Below, one piece after another: positions 36,538 through 44,225 of a DNA stretch of 64,000 nucleotides. Positions within the stretch are counted from its first letter, which is position 1. Each line of letters opens with the position of its first letter. A model generated the notes under the pieces. That model had not been told where the DNA came from and searched no databases. It worked only from the letters and a program-made list of their open reading frames with translations. The position numbers were made by a program, and so were the translations under genes. Source of the stretch: JAEUMD01 sp044222395 (lineage in GTDB: Bacteria > Pseudomonadota > Alphaproteobacteria > Rhizobiales > Hyphomicrobiaceae); contig JBGANK010000009.1 in NCBI GenBank assembly GCA_044222395.1, positions 1 to 64,000 on the forward strand, given 5' to 3'.

Positions 36538-39500
36538 TCAGGACGCCGTCGGTCGGCCATGTTGCGCCGACAGCTCACTCTGCGCCGGTGCGGACAGCCG
36601 CCAGCCTTTCACCATCGCGTAGATCGCCGGGATGACGACGAGGGTGAGGATGGTCGACGAGACCATGCCGCCGATCATCGGCACGGCGATGCGCTGCATG
36701 ACCTCCGAGCCGGTGCCGTGGCTCCACAGGATGGGCACCAGGCCGGCCATGATGGCGATGACGGTCATCATTTTCGGGCGCACGCGCTCGACCGCGCCTT
36801 CCATGATGGCGGCCGCGAGATCGGCGCGCGTCGCCTCACGACCCTCGGCCGCCGCCTTCACCTGCTGCGCCTGCCATGCGTGATCGAGGTAGATTAGCAT
36901 GATGACGCCGGTCTCGGCGGCGACGCCGGCGAGCGCGATGAAGCCGACCGCGACCGCGACCGACAGGTTGAAGCCCATCCACCACATCAGCCACAGCCCG
37001 CCGACGAGCGCGAACGGCAGCGACAGCATGACGATCAGCGTCTCGGTCATGCGCCGGAAGTTGAGGTAGAGCAGCAGCAGGATGACGAGCAGCGTCAGTG
37101 GCACCACGACCGCGAGGCGCTTCTTCGCCCGCTCGTAGTACTCGAATTGGCCGCTCCAGACGGCATAGTAGCCGGGCGGGAACTTGACCGACGCGGCCAC
37201 GGCCTGCTTCGCGTCGGCGACATAGCTGCCGAGATCGCGCTCGCGGGCGTCGACGAAGATGTAGGCGGCAAGCTGCGCGTTCTCGGTGCGGATCGACGCC
37301 GGACCCTGGACGAGCGAGACCTTGGCGACCTGTCCGAGCGGGATCGAGGCACCGTTGGCGAGCGGCACCAGCACCTCGCGCGAGATCGCCTGCGGGTCGG
37401 AGCGCACGTCGCGCGGATAGCGAACGCTGACGCCATAGCGCTCGCGCCCTTCGACCGTCGTCGTCACGGTCTCGGCGCCGAGCGCGGACGCGACGACCTG
37501 CTGCACGTTGGCGATCGTCAGGCCGTAGCGCGCGAGATCGCGTCGGTCGGGCTCGATATCGAGATAGTAGCCGCCGATGATGCGCTCGGCGAAGGCGCTC
37601 GACGTGCCGGGCACGGTCTTGATCGCGGCCTCGATCTCACGCGCGAGCCTCTCGATGACCTTGAGGTCCTGCCCGATCACCTTGACGCCGACGGGCGTGC
37701 GGATGCCGGTCGCCAGCATGTCGATGCGGGCCTTGATCGGCATCGTCCAGGCGTTGGAGACCCCTGGGAACTGCAGCGCCTTGTCCATCTCCTGGATCAG
37801 GCTGTCGATGGTGACGCCCGGCCGCCAGTCCCTCTCCGGCTTCAGGTTGATGACCGTCTCGAACATCTCTGTCGGTGCCGGATCAGTGGCCGTTGCGGCT
37901 CGTCCCGCCTTGCCGAACACACTCTGAACCTCGGGGAAGGTCTTGATGATGCGGTTCTGGATCTGCAAGAGCTCCGCCGACTTTGTGATCGACAGCCCGG
38001 GCAGCGTCGTCGGCATGTACATGATCGTGCCCTCGTTCAGGTTGGGCATGAACTCGGAGCCGAGCCTCGTCGCCGGCCAGACGCTGGCGGCGAGTGTGGC
38101 CAGCGCAACAGCGATAGTGACGCCCTTCGCTCTGAGCACAACTTGAATGACCGGCCGATAGGCGCGGATCAGGATGCGGTTCACCGGGTTCCGGTGCTCG
38201 GGGACGATGCGCCCGCGCACGAACAGGATCATCAGCGCGGGCACCACCGTGACGGACAACATGGCGGCGGCCGCCATCGCGAACGTCTTGGTCCAAGCCA
38301 GCGGCTTGAACAGCAGTCCCTCCTGCGCTTCGAGCGCGAAGATCGGCAGGAACGAGACGGTGATGACGAGGAGCGAGAAGAACAGCGACGGACCCACCTC
38401 GCTCGCCGCCTCGATCAGCACCTCCGTGCGCGGCTTGTCGGGAGGCGCGCGCTCGAGATGCTTGTGCGCGTTCTCGATCATGACGATCGCCGCGTCGATC
38501 ATGGCGCCGATGGCGATCGCGATGCCGCCGAGGCTCATGATGTTGGACGATAGCCCCAAGGCCCACATGCAGGTGTAGGCGACGAGGATGCCGAGCGGCA
38601 GCGTGACGATGGCCACCAGCGCGCTGCGGGCGTGCAGCAGGAATACGAAGCAGACGAGGGCGACGATCACGCTCTCCTCGATCAGCGTGGTTTTGAGCGT
38701 CGCGATCGCACGATGGATGAGATCGGAGCGGTCATAGACCGGCACGATCTCGGTGCCCTCGGGCAGGCTGCCCTTGATCTCGGCGAGCCGGTCCTTGACG
38801 CTGCCGATGACCGACAGCGCGTTCTGGCCGTAGCGCTGCACGGCGATGCCGGACACGACCTCGCCCTCACCGTCGAGCTCGGTGACGCCGCGCCGCTCGT
38901 CGGGCACGAGCTCGACGTGCGCCACATCCTTGATGAGCACGGGCGTGCCGCCTTCCGCCTTCAATACGATCGACTCGATGTCGGCGATGCCCTCGAGGTA
39001 GCCGCGTCCGCGCACCATGAACTCGGTCTCGGCCAGCTCGACGACGCGGCCGCCGACGTCCATGTTCGACTCGCGGATCGCCTCGCGAACCTTCGCGAGC
39101 GGGATGTCGAAGGCGCGCAGCCGGCGCGGATCGACGACGACCGAATATTGGCGGACGAACCCGCCGACGCTCGCGACCTCGGCCACGCCCTCGGCCTTGG
39201 CGACCGCGAAGCGCACCTGCCAGTCCTGCGTGGTCCTGAGCTCGGCGAGGGTCCGCTTCCTGGCCATGACGGCATACTGGTAGACCCAGCCGACCCCGGT
39301 AGCATCGGGCCCCAGCGTCGGCACCACGCCTTGCGGCAGGTTCCGCGTTGCCGCCGACAGGTATTCGAGCACGCGGGAGCGGGCCCAGTAGATGTCGGTG
39401 CCTTCCTCGAAGATCACGTAGACGAAGGAGACGCCGAAGAACGAGAAGCCGCGCACGACCTTCGATCGCGGCACCGACAGCATGGCGGTCGAGACCGGGA

Positions 39501-39699
39501 AGGTGACCTGATCTTCCACGACTTGCGGCGCCTGGCCCGAGAACTCCGTGAACACGATGACCTGCGTGTCCGAGAGATCGGGAATGGCATCGAGCGGCAC
39601 CTTGGTCACCGCATAGAGCCCCGCTCCCGTCGCGAGCACGGTCGCGATCAGGACGAGCATCAGGTTCGAAGCCGACCAGCGGATGAGACGCGCGATCAT
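36538..39699 (-). CDS. cusA: CusA-like Cu(I)/Ag(I) RND efflux pump (module 2)
   Basis: Inner-membrane pump of 1053 residues. All three E. coli CusA relay methionines have counterparts: Met562 (MYMPTT), Met612 (PTEMFET) and Met661 (RIDMLATG). The fourth helix carries AIGAMIDAAIVMIENAHKHLE (Asp402 proton relay), the pattern of the Cu/Ag HME branch. These residues make it the strongest copper/silver exporter candidate of the three pumps here. The start codon overlaps the adaptor stop (ATGA). It is convergent with the Spy-like gene. Confidence 0.94.
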   Translation of the reverse strand: MIARLIRWSASNLMLVLIATVLATGAGLYAVTKVPLDAIPDLSDTQVIVFTEFSGQAPQVVEDQVTFPVSTAMLSVPRSKVVRGFSFFGVSFVYVIFEEGTDIYWARSRVLEYLSAATRNLPQGVVPTLGPDATGVGWVYQYAVMARKRTLAELRTTQDWQVRFAVAKAEGVAEVASVGGFVRQYSVVVDPRRLRAFDIPLAKVREAIRESNMDVGGRVVELAETEFMVRGRGYLEGIADIESIVLKAEGGTPVLIKDVAHVELVPDERRGVTELDGEGEVVSGIAVQRYGQNALSVIGSVKDRLAEIKGSLPEGTEIVPVYDRSDLIHRAIATLKTTLIEESVIVALVCFVFLLHARSALVAIVTLPLGILVAYTCMWALGLSSNIMSLGGIAIAIGAMIDAAIVMIENAHKHLERAPPDKPRTEVLIEAASEVGPSLFFSLLVITVSFLPIFALEAQEGLLFKPLAWTKTFAMAAAAMLSVTVVPALMILFVRGRIVPEHRNPVNRILIRAYRPVIQVVLRAKGVTIAVALATLAASVWPATRLGSEFMPNLNEGTIMYMPTTLPGLSITKSAELLQIQNRIIKTFPEVQSVFGKAGRAATATDPAPTEMFETVINLKPERDWRPGVTIDSLIQEMDKALQFPGVSNAWTMPIKARIDMLATGIRTPVGVKVIGQDLKVIERLAREIEAAIKTVPGTSSAFAERIIGGYYLDIEPDRRDLARYGLTIANVQQVVASALGAETVTTTVEGRERYGVSVRYPRDVRSDPQAISREVLVPLANGASIPLGQVAKVSLVQGPASIRTENAQLAAYIFVDARERDLGSYVADAKQAVAASVKFPPGYYAVWSGQFEYYERAKKRLAVVVPLTLLVILLLLYLNFRRMTETLIVMLSLPFALVGGLWLMWWMGFNLSVAVAVGFIALAGVAAETGVIMLIYLDHAWQAQQVKAAAEGREATRADLAAAIMEGAVERVRPKMMTVIAIMAGLVPILWSHGTGSEVMQRIAVPMIGGMVSSTILTLVVIPAIYAMVKGWRLSAPAQSELSAQHGRPTAS

Positions 39700-41138
39700 G
39701 GCTTGCGCTCCCGGGGTGGCGAAGCGGGTTCGGCGGTGAAGCCCGACAGCGCCGCCTTGAGGTTGCTCTCGGCATCGATCAGGAAATTCGCGGCCACGAC
39801 CACGCTGTCGCCGGCCTTGATGCCACTGGCGATCTCGACGTAGCCGTCGCCGCGCAGACCGACCTTGACCGGCCTGGGCTCGAAGCGCCCCTCGCCGCGA
39901 TCGACGATCACCACCTGGCGGTTGCCGCTGTCGATCAGGGCGGACACCGGCACCGAGAGGCGCTCGGGCTCGCCGTCGCCTGCGTTGATCTCCACGTCCG
40001 CGAACATCTCGTGCTTGATGCGGTGATCGGGATTGGCGACCTCGACCCGCACCTTGGCCGTGCGGGTCGCCATCTCCAGCTCGTGCAGGATGAAGCTGAC
40101 GCGCCCGTCGAACGCCTCGTTCGGGAAGGCGCGGAAGGTGACCTTCGCCTTGGAGCCGATGCGGACCTGGGCCAGATCCTGCTCGGCGACGTCGGCGACC
40201 ACCCAGATCGACGACAGATCGGCGAGGCGCAGCATCTCGTCACCCGCCTTCATCATCATTCCTTCGATCGCCTTCTTCTGCATGACGACGCCGGACACGG
40301 GTGATGGCCAGTCGAACGAGATGACGGGCTCGCGCGTGCGCTTGAGCTCGTCGATGACCGCCTGCGGTAGCTGCAGGTTGTGCAGTCGTTGCAACGAGCC
40401 CTTCTCGTCGCGGTTGCCGCTGGCGTTGACCGCGATGCGATAGTCGACCTGCACCTTGACCATGTCCGGGCTGTAGACGCGGAACAGCGGCTCGCCCTTC
40501 TTGACGTGCCGCCCGGTCTCGTTGACATGGAGCTTCTCGATGAAGCTGTCGGCGCGCAGCGCGACGGTCAGCAGCGTGCGCTCGTCGGGCTTGGCGACGC
40601 CCGGCACCCGGATCGGCCGCACGAGGCGGCGCAAAGCCGCCGGCTCGGTGCGGACACCGGAACGCTGGATCTTGGCGATGCTGACCTTGACGGTGCCGTG
40701 ATCCTCCGCTTCGCCGGCGTAGACCGCTATGTAGTCCATGCCCATGTGATCCTTCTTCGGCACGGGCGAGGTGTCGGGAAGCCCCATCGGGTTGCGGTAG
40801 TAGAGGATCTTCGGCGGAGCGCCATTGGCCGGCTTCGGTGGCGCTTTCGGCTTGGCTACGGCAAAGTCGGCCTCCTGGTCGTCGTAGACCGGCATGTAGT
40901 CGCGGCCGTCGCCGGTCTTCCTGGGCTCCGGGGCGAACTCGGTGTCGCGGTCGGGATGCCTCCAGTAGAGCACCTTGCGATCCCTCGGCGGCACAGGGGA
41001 CTTGGTTGCGACGTCGGGCTTCGGGCTCGTATCGGAACCGCGCGGATCGGGCCACTTGCCGGCTCCGAGACGGTAGCCGGCAAGGAGCGCGGTGAGGATC
41101 GCCGCAACGGCGATCCCCCGCTTGACGGGCGTTCGCAT
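39696..41138 (-). CDS. cusB: CusB-like RND adaptor with two heavy-metal-binding domains
   Basis: Periplasmic adaptor of 480 residues with one N-terminal anchor (about 8-26). Two tandem heavy-metal-binding (HMBD) modules follow. The first is VLYWRHP...DYMPVY (about 57-85) and looks degenerate. The second is ILYYRNPMGLPDTSPVPKKD with MGMDYIAVY (about 111-140) and is close to consensus. Membrane fusion domains then fill about 150-470, including a hairpin near LQLPQAVIDELKRT. It should bridge the CusA-like pump to a TolC channel and hand over Cu(I). It follows the FixH-like gene by nine bases and overlaps the pump gene. Confidence 0.9.
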   Translation of the reverse strand: MRTPVKRGIAVAAILTALLAGYRLGAGKWPDPRGSDTSPKPDVATKSPVPPRDRKVLYWRHPDRDTEFAPEPRKTGDGRDYMPVYDDQEADFAVAKPKAPPKPANGAPPKILYYRNPMGLPDTSPVPKKDHMGMDYIAVYAGEAEDHGTVKVSIAKIQRSGVRTEPAALRRLVRPIRVPGVAKPDERTLLTVALRADSFIEKLHVNETGRHVKKGEPLFRVYSPDMVKVQVDYRIAVNASGNRDEKGSLQRLHNLQLPQAVIDELKRTREPVISFDWPSPVSGVVMQKKAIEGMMMKAGDEMLRLADLSSIWVVADVAEQDLAQVRIGSKAKVTFRAFPNEAFDGRVSFILHELEMATRTAKVRVEVANPDHRIKHEMFADVEINAGDGEPERLSVPVSALIDSGNRQVVIVDRGEGRFEPRPVKVGLRGDGYVEIASGIKAGDSVVVAANFLIDAESNLKAALSGFTAEPASPPRERKP

Positions 41139-41147
41139 GTCCGCCCC

Positions 41148-41546
41148 TCAGTCCTTGGCCCGGAACACGACGACGCCCTCGACCGTCTCGGCCTCGCCCG
41201 GCACCTTGGCCATGATGCGGAAGGCCCAGCCGCCGGCCATGGTGAGATCGGCCTTGAAGGCGTAGACGCCTGCGTCGGCCGACGGCATGGCCGCGTGGTT
41301 GGCCGTCATGTCGGCCATGTTGTCGGGGGCCATATCGAGGCGCGTGCGGAATAGCACCGCACCAGGGACGGGCTTGCCGGTCGGCTTATGCACCAAGCGC
41401 ACGGCGAGCTCGCTGCCGGCACCGTTCTTGACGTCGACCTTGAGCGGCTGGAACTCGTAGTCCGCTGCGCCGGCGAGCGCGCTTGCGGCGCTCGCCGAGA
41501 GCGCGAGACCGATCAGGCCGGCGCGAAGGGCTGTGTGAAGGGTCAT
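41148..41546 (-). CDS. FixH-family periplasmic protein
   Basis: Protein of 132 residues with a signal peptide ending near ALAGAAD (about 25-28). The core has a FixH/YtkA-like beta fold (FQPLKVDVKNGAGSELAVRL, GGWAFRIMAKVPGEAETVEG) with a Met-containing region LDMAPDNMADMTANHAAMP that may contact metal. It is the first gene of the module-2 operon, nine bases before cusB. Proteins of this type commonly sit beside CusB adaptors; function is inferred. Confidence 0.8.
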   Translation of the reverse strand: MTLHTALRAGLIGLALSASAASALAGAADYEFQPLKVDVKNGAGSELAVRLVHKPTGKPVPGAVLFRTRLDMAPDNMADMTANHAAMPSADAGVYAFKADLTMAGGWAFRIMAKVPGEAETVEGVVVFRAKD

Positions 41547-41661
41547 CGGCTGATCCTATCGAATGAGTGTTGACGCGCGCCGGCACCATGCCGGACGCGC
41601 GCGGCGCAGAGGCACACGCCCATGCGCCGATGCCCGCAGCAGCGGGCCCGTCATCGATGGA

Positions 41662-42081
41662 TCAGGTTCGGGGAGGCGGCGTCGCAGGCGGGATGGATCG
41701 CTTCGGCGGCCGGTCGGGCTCGGCCGATACGGGCGACCGCGCGACGAGCAATCGCACCAGGGGCGGACGAGGCAAGTCGCCGAAGATCTTGTAGCACTTG
41801 GCGAGGCAAGCCTCGGGCGGACAGGATTTTCCGGTATCGCAGCAAGGACAATCGGAGGAATCCGACTTGCCCATCATCTTCTCGCAGTCGGTCATCTCCG
41901 CCATGTCGGACATGTCGTGATGTTCTGGCGTGGCCGCACTTTGATCGGTCGCCCCGTGCTTCGCCAGATGTGGTCCGGCGAGGGCAGAGCCAAGCGGCGC
42001 GCTGACTACCGCCAGCGCGACGAGCAAGACAACGACGAGACGCAGCAAGGACACGAGACCATGCCTCCCAGCCCGCATCAT
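41662..42081 (-). CDS. Cys/Met/His-rich exported protein
   Basis: Protein of 139 residues with an N-terminal hydrophobic segment (LVVVLLVALAVVSAPLGSALA) and a metal-ligand-rich middle: HHDMSDMAEMTDCEKMM, then SDCPCCDTGKSCPPEACLAKC. The C-terminus is Pro/Arg-rich. Not a family I can name; similar Cys-rich proteins recur in copper clusters. Start at ATG 42081 (an ATG one codon later is equally possible). It may be co-transcribed with the FixH-like gene, 115 bp downstream on the same strand. Confidence 0.68.
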   Translation of the reverse strand: MMRAGRHGLVSLLRLVVVLLVALAVVSAPLGSALAGPHLAKHGATDQSAATPEHHDMSDMAEMTDCEKMMGKSDSSDCPCCDTGKSCPPEACLAKCYKIFGDLPRPPLVRLLVARSPVSAEPDRPPKRSIPPATPPPRT

Positions 42082-42174
42082 CCTCTCTTGGCGTCCGAGG
42101 TCAAGGTTTCGGCAGCAGGTTGCGTTCACGTTGTCGCGCGCATGCCAGAAATGGTTAGGCGGAAAGTAATCATG

Positions 42175-42687
42175 TTACCGTCTGACCACCTTGCCACACG
42201 CCGCTTCAACCGGCTTGCTGGCCAGCGGCAGATCTGTGCGGGGGCCGCATCGTTCATCTGCCGATACCACGGCCCGCCCACTATCGATGGATTTCTCCGA
42301 CAACGCCCCGATCACACCGCACGTGGCGACCCGACCGCTCGAGCACGCATCGACCATGCCCTGGATCTCGACCCGAAGAGCCTGCAATCGCTCGAGCTTG
42401 CTGTCGATCTCATGAAGATGCTGCCGGGCGATACTGTCAGCGTCCGCACATGATGCGGTGGGCGTGTCCGCGAGACCGATCAAATCGCGGATCGCCGGGA
42501 TCTCGAACCCGAGTTCGCGCGCATGGCGGATGAAGGCAAGACGTTGCAGCTCCAGCTCACCGTAAGTGCGCCGATTGGATGCCGTGCGCTCCGGACGTGG
42601 CAAGAGCCCGATGCTCTCATAATAGCGGATCGTCGTGACCTTCACGCCCGTCCGCCGCGCTACCGCACCGATCGCGTAAGTGGCCAT
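42175..42687 (-). CDS. MerR-family heavy-metal regulator (ZntR/CadR-like)
   Basis: Protein of 170 residues with N-terminal winged HTH YAIGAVARRTGVKVTTIRYYE and a dimer helix. Metal ligands Cys80, Cys115 and Cys123 match ZntR/CadR/PbrR spacing, so Zn, Cd or Pb is the likely inducer rather than Cu(I), because CueR has a shorter loop with only two Cys. The C-terminal tail after about 135 is extra and unusual. It is divergent from the CDF transporter gene across the MerR-type promoter at 42698-42728. Confidence 0.9.
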   Translation of the reverse strand: MATYAIGAVARRTGVKVTTIRYYESIGLLPRPERTASNRRTYGELELQRLAFIRHARELGFEIPAIRDLIGLADTPTASCADADSIARQHLHEIDSKLERLQALRVEIQGMVDACSSGRVATCGVIGALSEKSIDSGRAVVSADERCGPRTDLPLASKPVEAACGKVVRR

Positions 42688-42697
42688 TACTCACCTC

Positions 42698-42728
42698 TTG
42701 ATCCTCTAGTGACTGTAGGACGTAGGGT
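42698..42728 (+). promoter_or_regulatory. MerR-type promoter with 19-bp spacer
   Basis: A -35 element TTGATC (42698-42703) and a -10-like TAGGGT (42723-42728) are separated by 19 bp, the overlong spacer that MerR proteins correct. Between them lies the dyad CCTCTAGTGACTGTAGG, close to CadR/PbrR operators. It drives the CDF gene at 42759. Confidence 0.8.
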
Positions 42729-42758
42729 GCCATCACTGGACTTTCGAGGAGACGCATC

Positions 42759-43442
42759 ATGAGCGATCATTGCGAAGCGGCGGGAGCGTGCGGCTGCTCC
42801 GGCAATCCCAGTTTCGATGGCATTGACCCGCGATACAAGCGTGCGCTGTGGATCGTGATCGCAATCAATGCTGGCATGTTCGTCGTTGAGACGGCCGGTG
42901 GACACCTTGCTGGTTCGCAAGCGTTGCAGGCAGATGCACTCGACTTCCTTGGCGATACGCTGACCTATGGCCTCAGCCTTGCCGTGATCGGCGCAAGCCT
43001 GAGGACTCGGGCGATGGCCGCTATTCTCAAGGGGGCCAGCCTGACCGTGATGGGCCTGTGGGTCGCGGGATCGACGGTCTATCACGTCCTCGTCCTCGGC
43101 GTTCCGCGAGCCGAAATCATGGGGACGATCGGCTTCATGGCGTTGGCGGCGAACGTCACCAGTGTGCTGCTGCTCCGCCGCTACAAGGACGGCGACGCCA
43201 ATGTCCGATCGGTCTGGCTCTGCTCGCGAAATGACGCGATCGGCAACATCGCCGTGATGATGGCCGCCGTTGCGGTCTGGGCAACGGCTTCGGCCTGGCC
43301 CGACCTCATCGTGGCCGCCGCGATGGCCGCATTGTTCCTGAACTCGTCGTTCCTTATCCTGCGGCAGGCGTTCTCGGAGTTCAGAGGCAAGGGTGATAGC
43401 GGCCTCCCCAGCGGCGAGCGGCACGAGCACAGTCACCATTAG
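42759..43442 (+). CDS. CDF-family cation transporter (short form)
   Basis: Inner-membrane protein of 227 residues with six helices. Site-A metal residues are in QADALDFLGDTLTYGLS (helix 2) and SRNDAIGNIAVMMAA (helix 5). The N-terminus is Cys-rich (HCEAAGACGCSGNP) and the C-terminus is EHSHH; the usual cytoplasmic dimer domain is missing, as in the short CDF group. It probably exports Zn, Cd or a related divalent ion using the proton gradient, and is controlled by the MerR regulator transcribed divergently. Confidence 0.87.
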   Translation: MSDHCEAAGACGCSGNPSFDGIDPRYKRALWIVIAINAGMFVVETAGGHLAGSQALQADALDFLGDTLTYGLSLAVIGASLRTRAMAAILKGASLTVMGLWVAGSTVYHVLVLGVPRAEIMGTIGFMALAANVTSVLLLRRYKDGDANVRSVWLCSRNDAIGNIAVMMAAVAVWATASAWPDLIVAAAMAALFLNSSFLILRQAFSEFRGKGDSGLPSGERHEHSHH

Positions 43443-43464
43443 GTAACTGTGCTGATCCCCCTGC

Positions 43465-43761
43465 TTACCGGAAGCGGCCAGCGTGAGTGCCATGATCATC
43501 GTCCGGTCGCGCCCCTGACCGCCAGGGTAGCCCAGCTCGTTCGCAGTCCTTTTTTTCCCGAACTACCGCGCCGTCGACGTGGCAGTGAGGACGTGTCGGG
43601 CTCCAGTCAGCAAGATACATGCAGGGCCCTTTGGCACACGAACCATAGGGGATTCTTCGGAGCTCTCCCGCGCGCCAGGGAAGCTCGTGCGCATAGGAGG
43701 TGACCTGCACCGCGAGCAGCGAAAGCCCCGTCAAGACTGCAAGACTGATGATCTTTGGCAT
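43465..43761 (-). CDS. 98-residue secreted protein of unknown function
   Basis: Signal peptide of about 24 residues (MPKIISLAVLTGLSLLAVQV), then a mature protein with four Cys in YGSCAKGPCMYLADW, HCHVDG and KKDCERAG, spaced for disulfides or metal binding. No family recognised. It lies just downstream of the module-3 operon, after a strong hairpin (43786-43815), and is convergent with the CDF gene. Confidence 0.62.
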   Translation of the reverse strand: MPKIISLAVLTGLSLLAVQVTSYAHELPWRAGELRRIPYGSCAKGPCMYLADWSPTRPHCHVDGAVVREKKDCERAGLPWRSGARPDDDHGTHAGRFR

Positions 43762-43785
43762 CTTGGTTGTTCTCCACTTCAGAAG

Positions 43786-43815
43786 GATGTCGCGCCCCTT
43801 CGAGGGCGCGACATC
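43786..43815 (-). terminator. Hairpin after RND module 3
   Basis: Perfect 12-bp stem GATGTCGCGCCC (43786-43797) and GGGCGCGACATC (43804-43815) with a six-base loop, ten bases past the stop of the 125-residue protein gene. A T-run is not obvious, so partial read-through into the next gene is possible. Confidence 0.7.
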
Positions 43816-43824
43816 ATCGGTTGG

Positions 43825-44202
43825 TCAGTCGAGCTTGAAACGTGCCTGCTCCGGCTTGTGATCGGGCATGGTCAGCGTGATCACGATGGTCGCGCCCTTG
43901 GCGGCCTTGAACGCCCCCTTGCCGCTGAAAACGCCACCGGCAGCCGGCTGCAGATCAACCGCCTCGGTCTTGCCGTCAGCGAGTACGGTCGCAGAGGCCT
44001 TGGCCTTCGTCACGTCCTCGGGCTTGTCCGCCTCGTCACGCACGTAGAGCGTCAGCGAGCCATCGGCCGCGATCAGCTCGAGATGATGGTGGCCGCTTTC
44101 CACGACCTTGCCGCCGTGCTTGCCTTTGTGGTCTCCAGCGGCGAAAGCAGCGACAGCCGATGTGGCGACGATGGCTGCGGCAAATGTTAACTTGCGAAGC
44201 AT
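43825..44202 (-). CDS. Small periplasmic protein of RND module 3
   Basis: Secreted protein of 125 residues from ATG 44202 (AAGGGAG upstream) with a signal peptide ending at AFAAGDH. The body is beta-rich with KHGGKVVESGHHHLELI, YVRDEADKPEDV and a C-terminal MPDHKPEQARFKLD. It is paralogous to 27214-27591, which shares its length and position. The HHH cluster suits metal binding. Last gene of the TolC - adaptor - pump operon. Confidence 0.75.
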   Translation of the reverse strand: MLRKLTFAAAIVATSAVAAFAAGDHKGKHGGKVVESGHHHLELIAADGSLTLYVRDEADKPEDVTKAKASATVLADGKTEAVDLQPAAGGVFSGKGAFKAAKGATIVITLTMPDHKPEQARFKLD

Positions 44203-44225
44203 GGTGGTACTCCCTTGGTTGAACG

